Below, piece by piece: positions 63,701 to 64,000 of a stretch of DNA of 64,000 nucleotides (the stretch's first letter is position 1; each line of letters opens with the position of its first letter). The notes beneath the pieces are model-generated. The model searched no databases. It had not been told where the DNA came from and saw only the letters and a program-made list of their open reading frames with translations. Both the position numbers and the translations under genes were made by a program. Origin of the DNA: Phytophthora vignae f. sp. vignae (Eukaryota > Oomycota > Peronosporomycetes > Peronosporales > Peronosporaceae); contig JABJUM010000007.1 of NCBI GenBank assembly GCA_016169955.1, forward strand, positions 1,798,001 to 1,862,000, written 5' to 3'.

Positions 63701-64000
63701 CATGATCAGTAATAATCGTGAACACTCGCCCGTACAGGTACGGTCGGAACTGTTTCACTGCCCACACCACGGCGGAGCATTCCAACTCTGTGATCGAATA
63801 GTTCGACTCCGCGCGATTGTTGACCTTACTCGCGTAGGCAATGGGCTGCCACCCACGCCCGTGGTCTTGCTGCAGGCACGCTCCGAGGCCGACCTTGCTG
63901 GCGTCGGTCACAAGCCTGAAGGGTCGCTCAAAGTCTGGATACAGCAGCACCGGCTTTGTAGTCAGCAGCAACTTAATTCTCGAAAATGCGAACTCTTGCT
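60705..64000 (-). CDS. Gypsy pol: RT end, RNase H, long spacer, integrase, C-terminal chromo-like tail (partial)
   Basis: Open from the right window edge to the stop at 60705-60707, about 1098 codons, no lesions. RNase H (about 63930-63560) shows V-T-D-A-S, I-T-E-L-E-C, I-T-D-H-A-A-L and V-A-D-A-L-S-R. A low-complexity Ala/Thr/Asp-rich spacer of about 350 codons follows (63560-62450). The integrase has H-x4-H and C-P-E-C zinc ligands near 62190-62070, then the catalytic D (A-L-D-V-A-G-P), D (L-T-D-G-A-P-E) and E (L-V-E-R-F-H-R) near 61970, 61780 and 61680. The tail has an Arg-rich run and ends S-D-E-E-V-V; a chromodomain-like fold is possible but weak. It functions in reverse transcription and integration of the element. 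Confidence 0.9.
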   Translation of the reverse strand, partial: QEFAFSRIKLLLTTKPVLLYPDFERPFRLVTDASKVGLGACLQQDHGRGWQPIAYASKVNNRAESNYSITELECSAVVWAVKQFRPYLYGRVFTIITDHAALRWLMTQPNLADRLHRWSLTLQEYELNVEYRPGALNVVADALSRAPAVAPKVPAAVRAAVGRREQLTPPVTTAESTQTPLTDGETAPMDGERVSDEEEAKHDDEVTKDDGVDDDGSTTTVNMTNSDPGTNDSIVANAGSTVGARDVTRATVTDSGSDVHAVSASPEPLLAMESAPTPESLSMVEQPLWTTASASAVEPSTMNESMLSTQPLMTAEPRLTANPTPDEPLLMPNEPLMTNANADDSRKSTADMGAGSATGRTAVQRRKRQAAAAPTLRRSARIRERDEQRVHDGRAVATVNGRDDPVRQPVAGGDAVTAALTNEDAVAAMTNADVMTAPAANENAVTTNAGPEQAKMPMQRDKVATTPTTTHGAKPTTVAKTPRGAKPAKTTKRTENAAIQLPETQKASGATNGSGDRDGEPARGGGAGDELDDDDDDPAAPYTLQVTDTEIVAAQKSSKFVQQLMKDGTYRGMKIETRFGLVTAATAHGWRVVLPPALWAAVFKEMHGSVWSGHLRGPHTYGRVSQLYWWPRLQSEVKRWVRGCPECGSRKARPREVIPPLRSIRGGDVGDRWALDVAGPFPIATGGDRYVIAAVEYVTRYAVACCVETHTAVSVATFLMEEVVLRFGAFRELLTDGAPEMAGEVIDKLVELLQARQVNPVPYRPQLVGLVERFHRSWKDCVSTFMTEERQDDWNLYVKFAVYAYNSARHSTVALSPNELMMGRKLRHPNELLRRTEVHEAGDLQKYHEQLLVAMEKSHQCAEQARQREQDRQARYYNRKVRRRREFRPGDLVWVHNPPRGRTATKFVHQWMGPLRVVEPAGYENHVLERMDKTGKKETVIAHESFMVSYHYPTSLLKQVANDIDDQLADEDQRELPQPGTAAATPAGATAMAAGRVKSASGAKRSRAAVAGASNADDERGLLVERRRRRRRNRAGQYVLEYELAPRGDVTRWTTGDAHLWRTKDGRTTSRWVSVHEYERLFVGGRVVEYPSDEEVV

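Noticed and set aside
1..64000. RXLR or Crinkler effectors, tRNA genes, rRNA, CRISPR arrays
   Set aside because: I looked for RxLR-dEER and LFLAK-type starts, tRNA T-arm signatures and regular spacer arrays by eye and found none convincing. A tool scan could still reveal a tRNA.

Overview
The window looks like nuclear DNA of an oomycete, most likely Phytophthora or a close relative. Genes are compact and GC-rich, with short introns of about 65-106 bp. Several introns carry CTAAC-type branch points (for example TACTAAC in gene 3). Gypsy and Mutator-like elements lie between the genes. The dominant protein family is of a kind I associate with oomycetes. Housekeeping genes (mitochondrial GUF1, a CECR5-type HAD hydrolase, a fused aconitase-family dehydratase) are clearly eukaryotic in structure. 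The species call is inference.

Layout. 1-4.75 kb: a damaged Gypsy retroelement on the minus strand that runs off the left edge. 4.75-29.65 kb: a tandem array of eleven paralogous genes (called genes 1-11 here), interrupted by a 745-bp non-autonomous Mutator-like element at 7.95-8.70 kb. 29.97-30.57 kb: two 276-bp TA-flanked MITEs in inverted orientation. 30.88-36.32 kb: a complete Mutator-like element (MULE) with a transposase and two accessory genes, flanked by 10-bp target duplications. 36.9-38.1 kb: array pseudogene 12. 38.6-41.2 kb: an 866-aa membrane-associated protein. 42.0-42.6 kb: a small Cys/His-cluster protein, followed by about 3 kb with no recognisable gene. 45.7-50.9 kb: gene 13 (divergent from GUF1), GUF1, and pseudogene 14. 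52.8-56.7 kb: the HAD hydrolase and the dehydratase, transcribed divergently. 56.9-60 kb: an 834-bp TIR element and broken protein-kinase sequence. 60.7-64 kb: a second Gypsy element on the minus strand, running off the right edge.

The central system is the paralogous family (genes 1-14). Most members share one plan. An N-terminal basic, disordered segment ends in a T-Y-x-x-R-K block (or, in genes 1-4, a shorter x-A-T block). A leucine-rich coiled coil follows. Then comes a globular domain of about 220-270 residues with the signatures D-I-T-I-R-E-N-D, V-D-E-D-x-L-x-P-Y, R-x-D-[VI] and R-W. An intron falls exactly at the basic/coiled-coil junction in most members. In four neighbouring genes the coiled-coil exon is exactly 195 nt and phase 0 at both ends. 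The N-terminus looks bZIP-like but lacks the N-x7-R DNA-contact motif. From memory, similar oomycete proteins are annotated as 'M96 mating-specific protein family' and have a START-like C-terminal domain; I could not check this here. A cluster of dimerising, possibly ligand-sensing regulators is the best candidate for an undescribed system in this window. The array also shows active birth and death: intronless copies, a gene-conversion-like tract, a palindrome-templated frameshift, and two pseudogenes.
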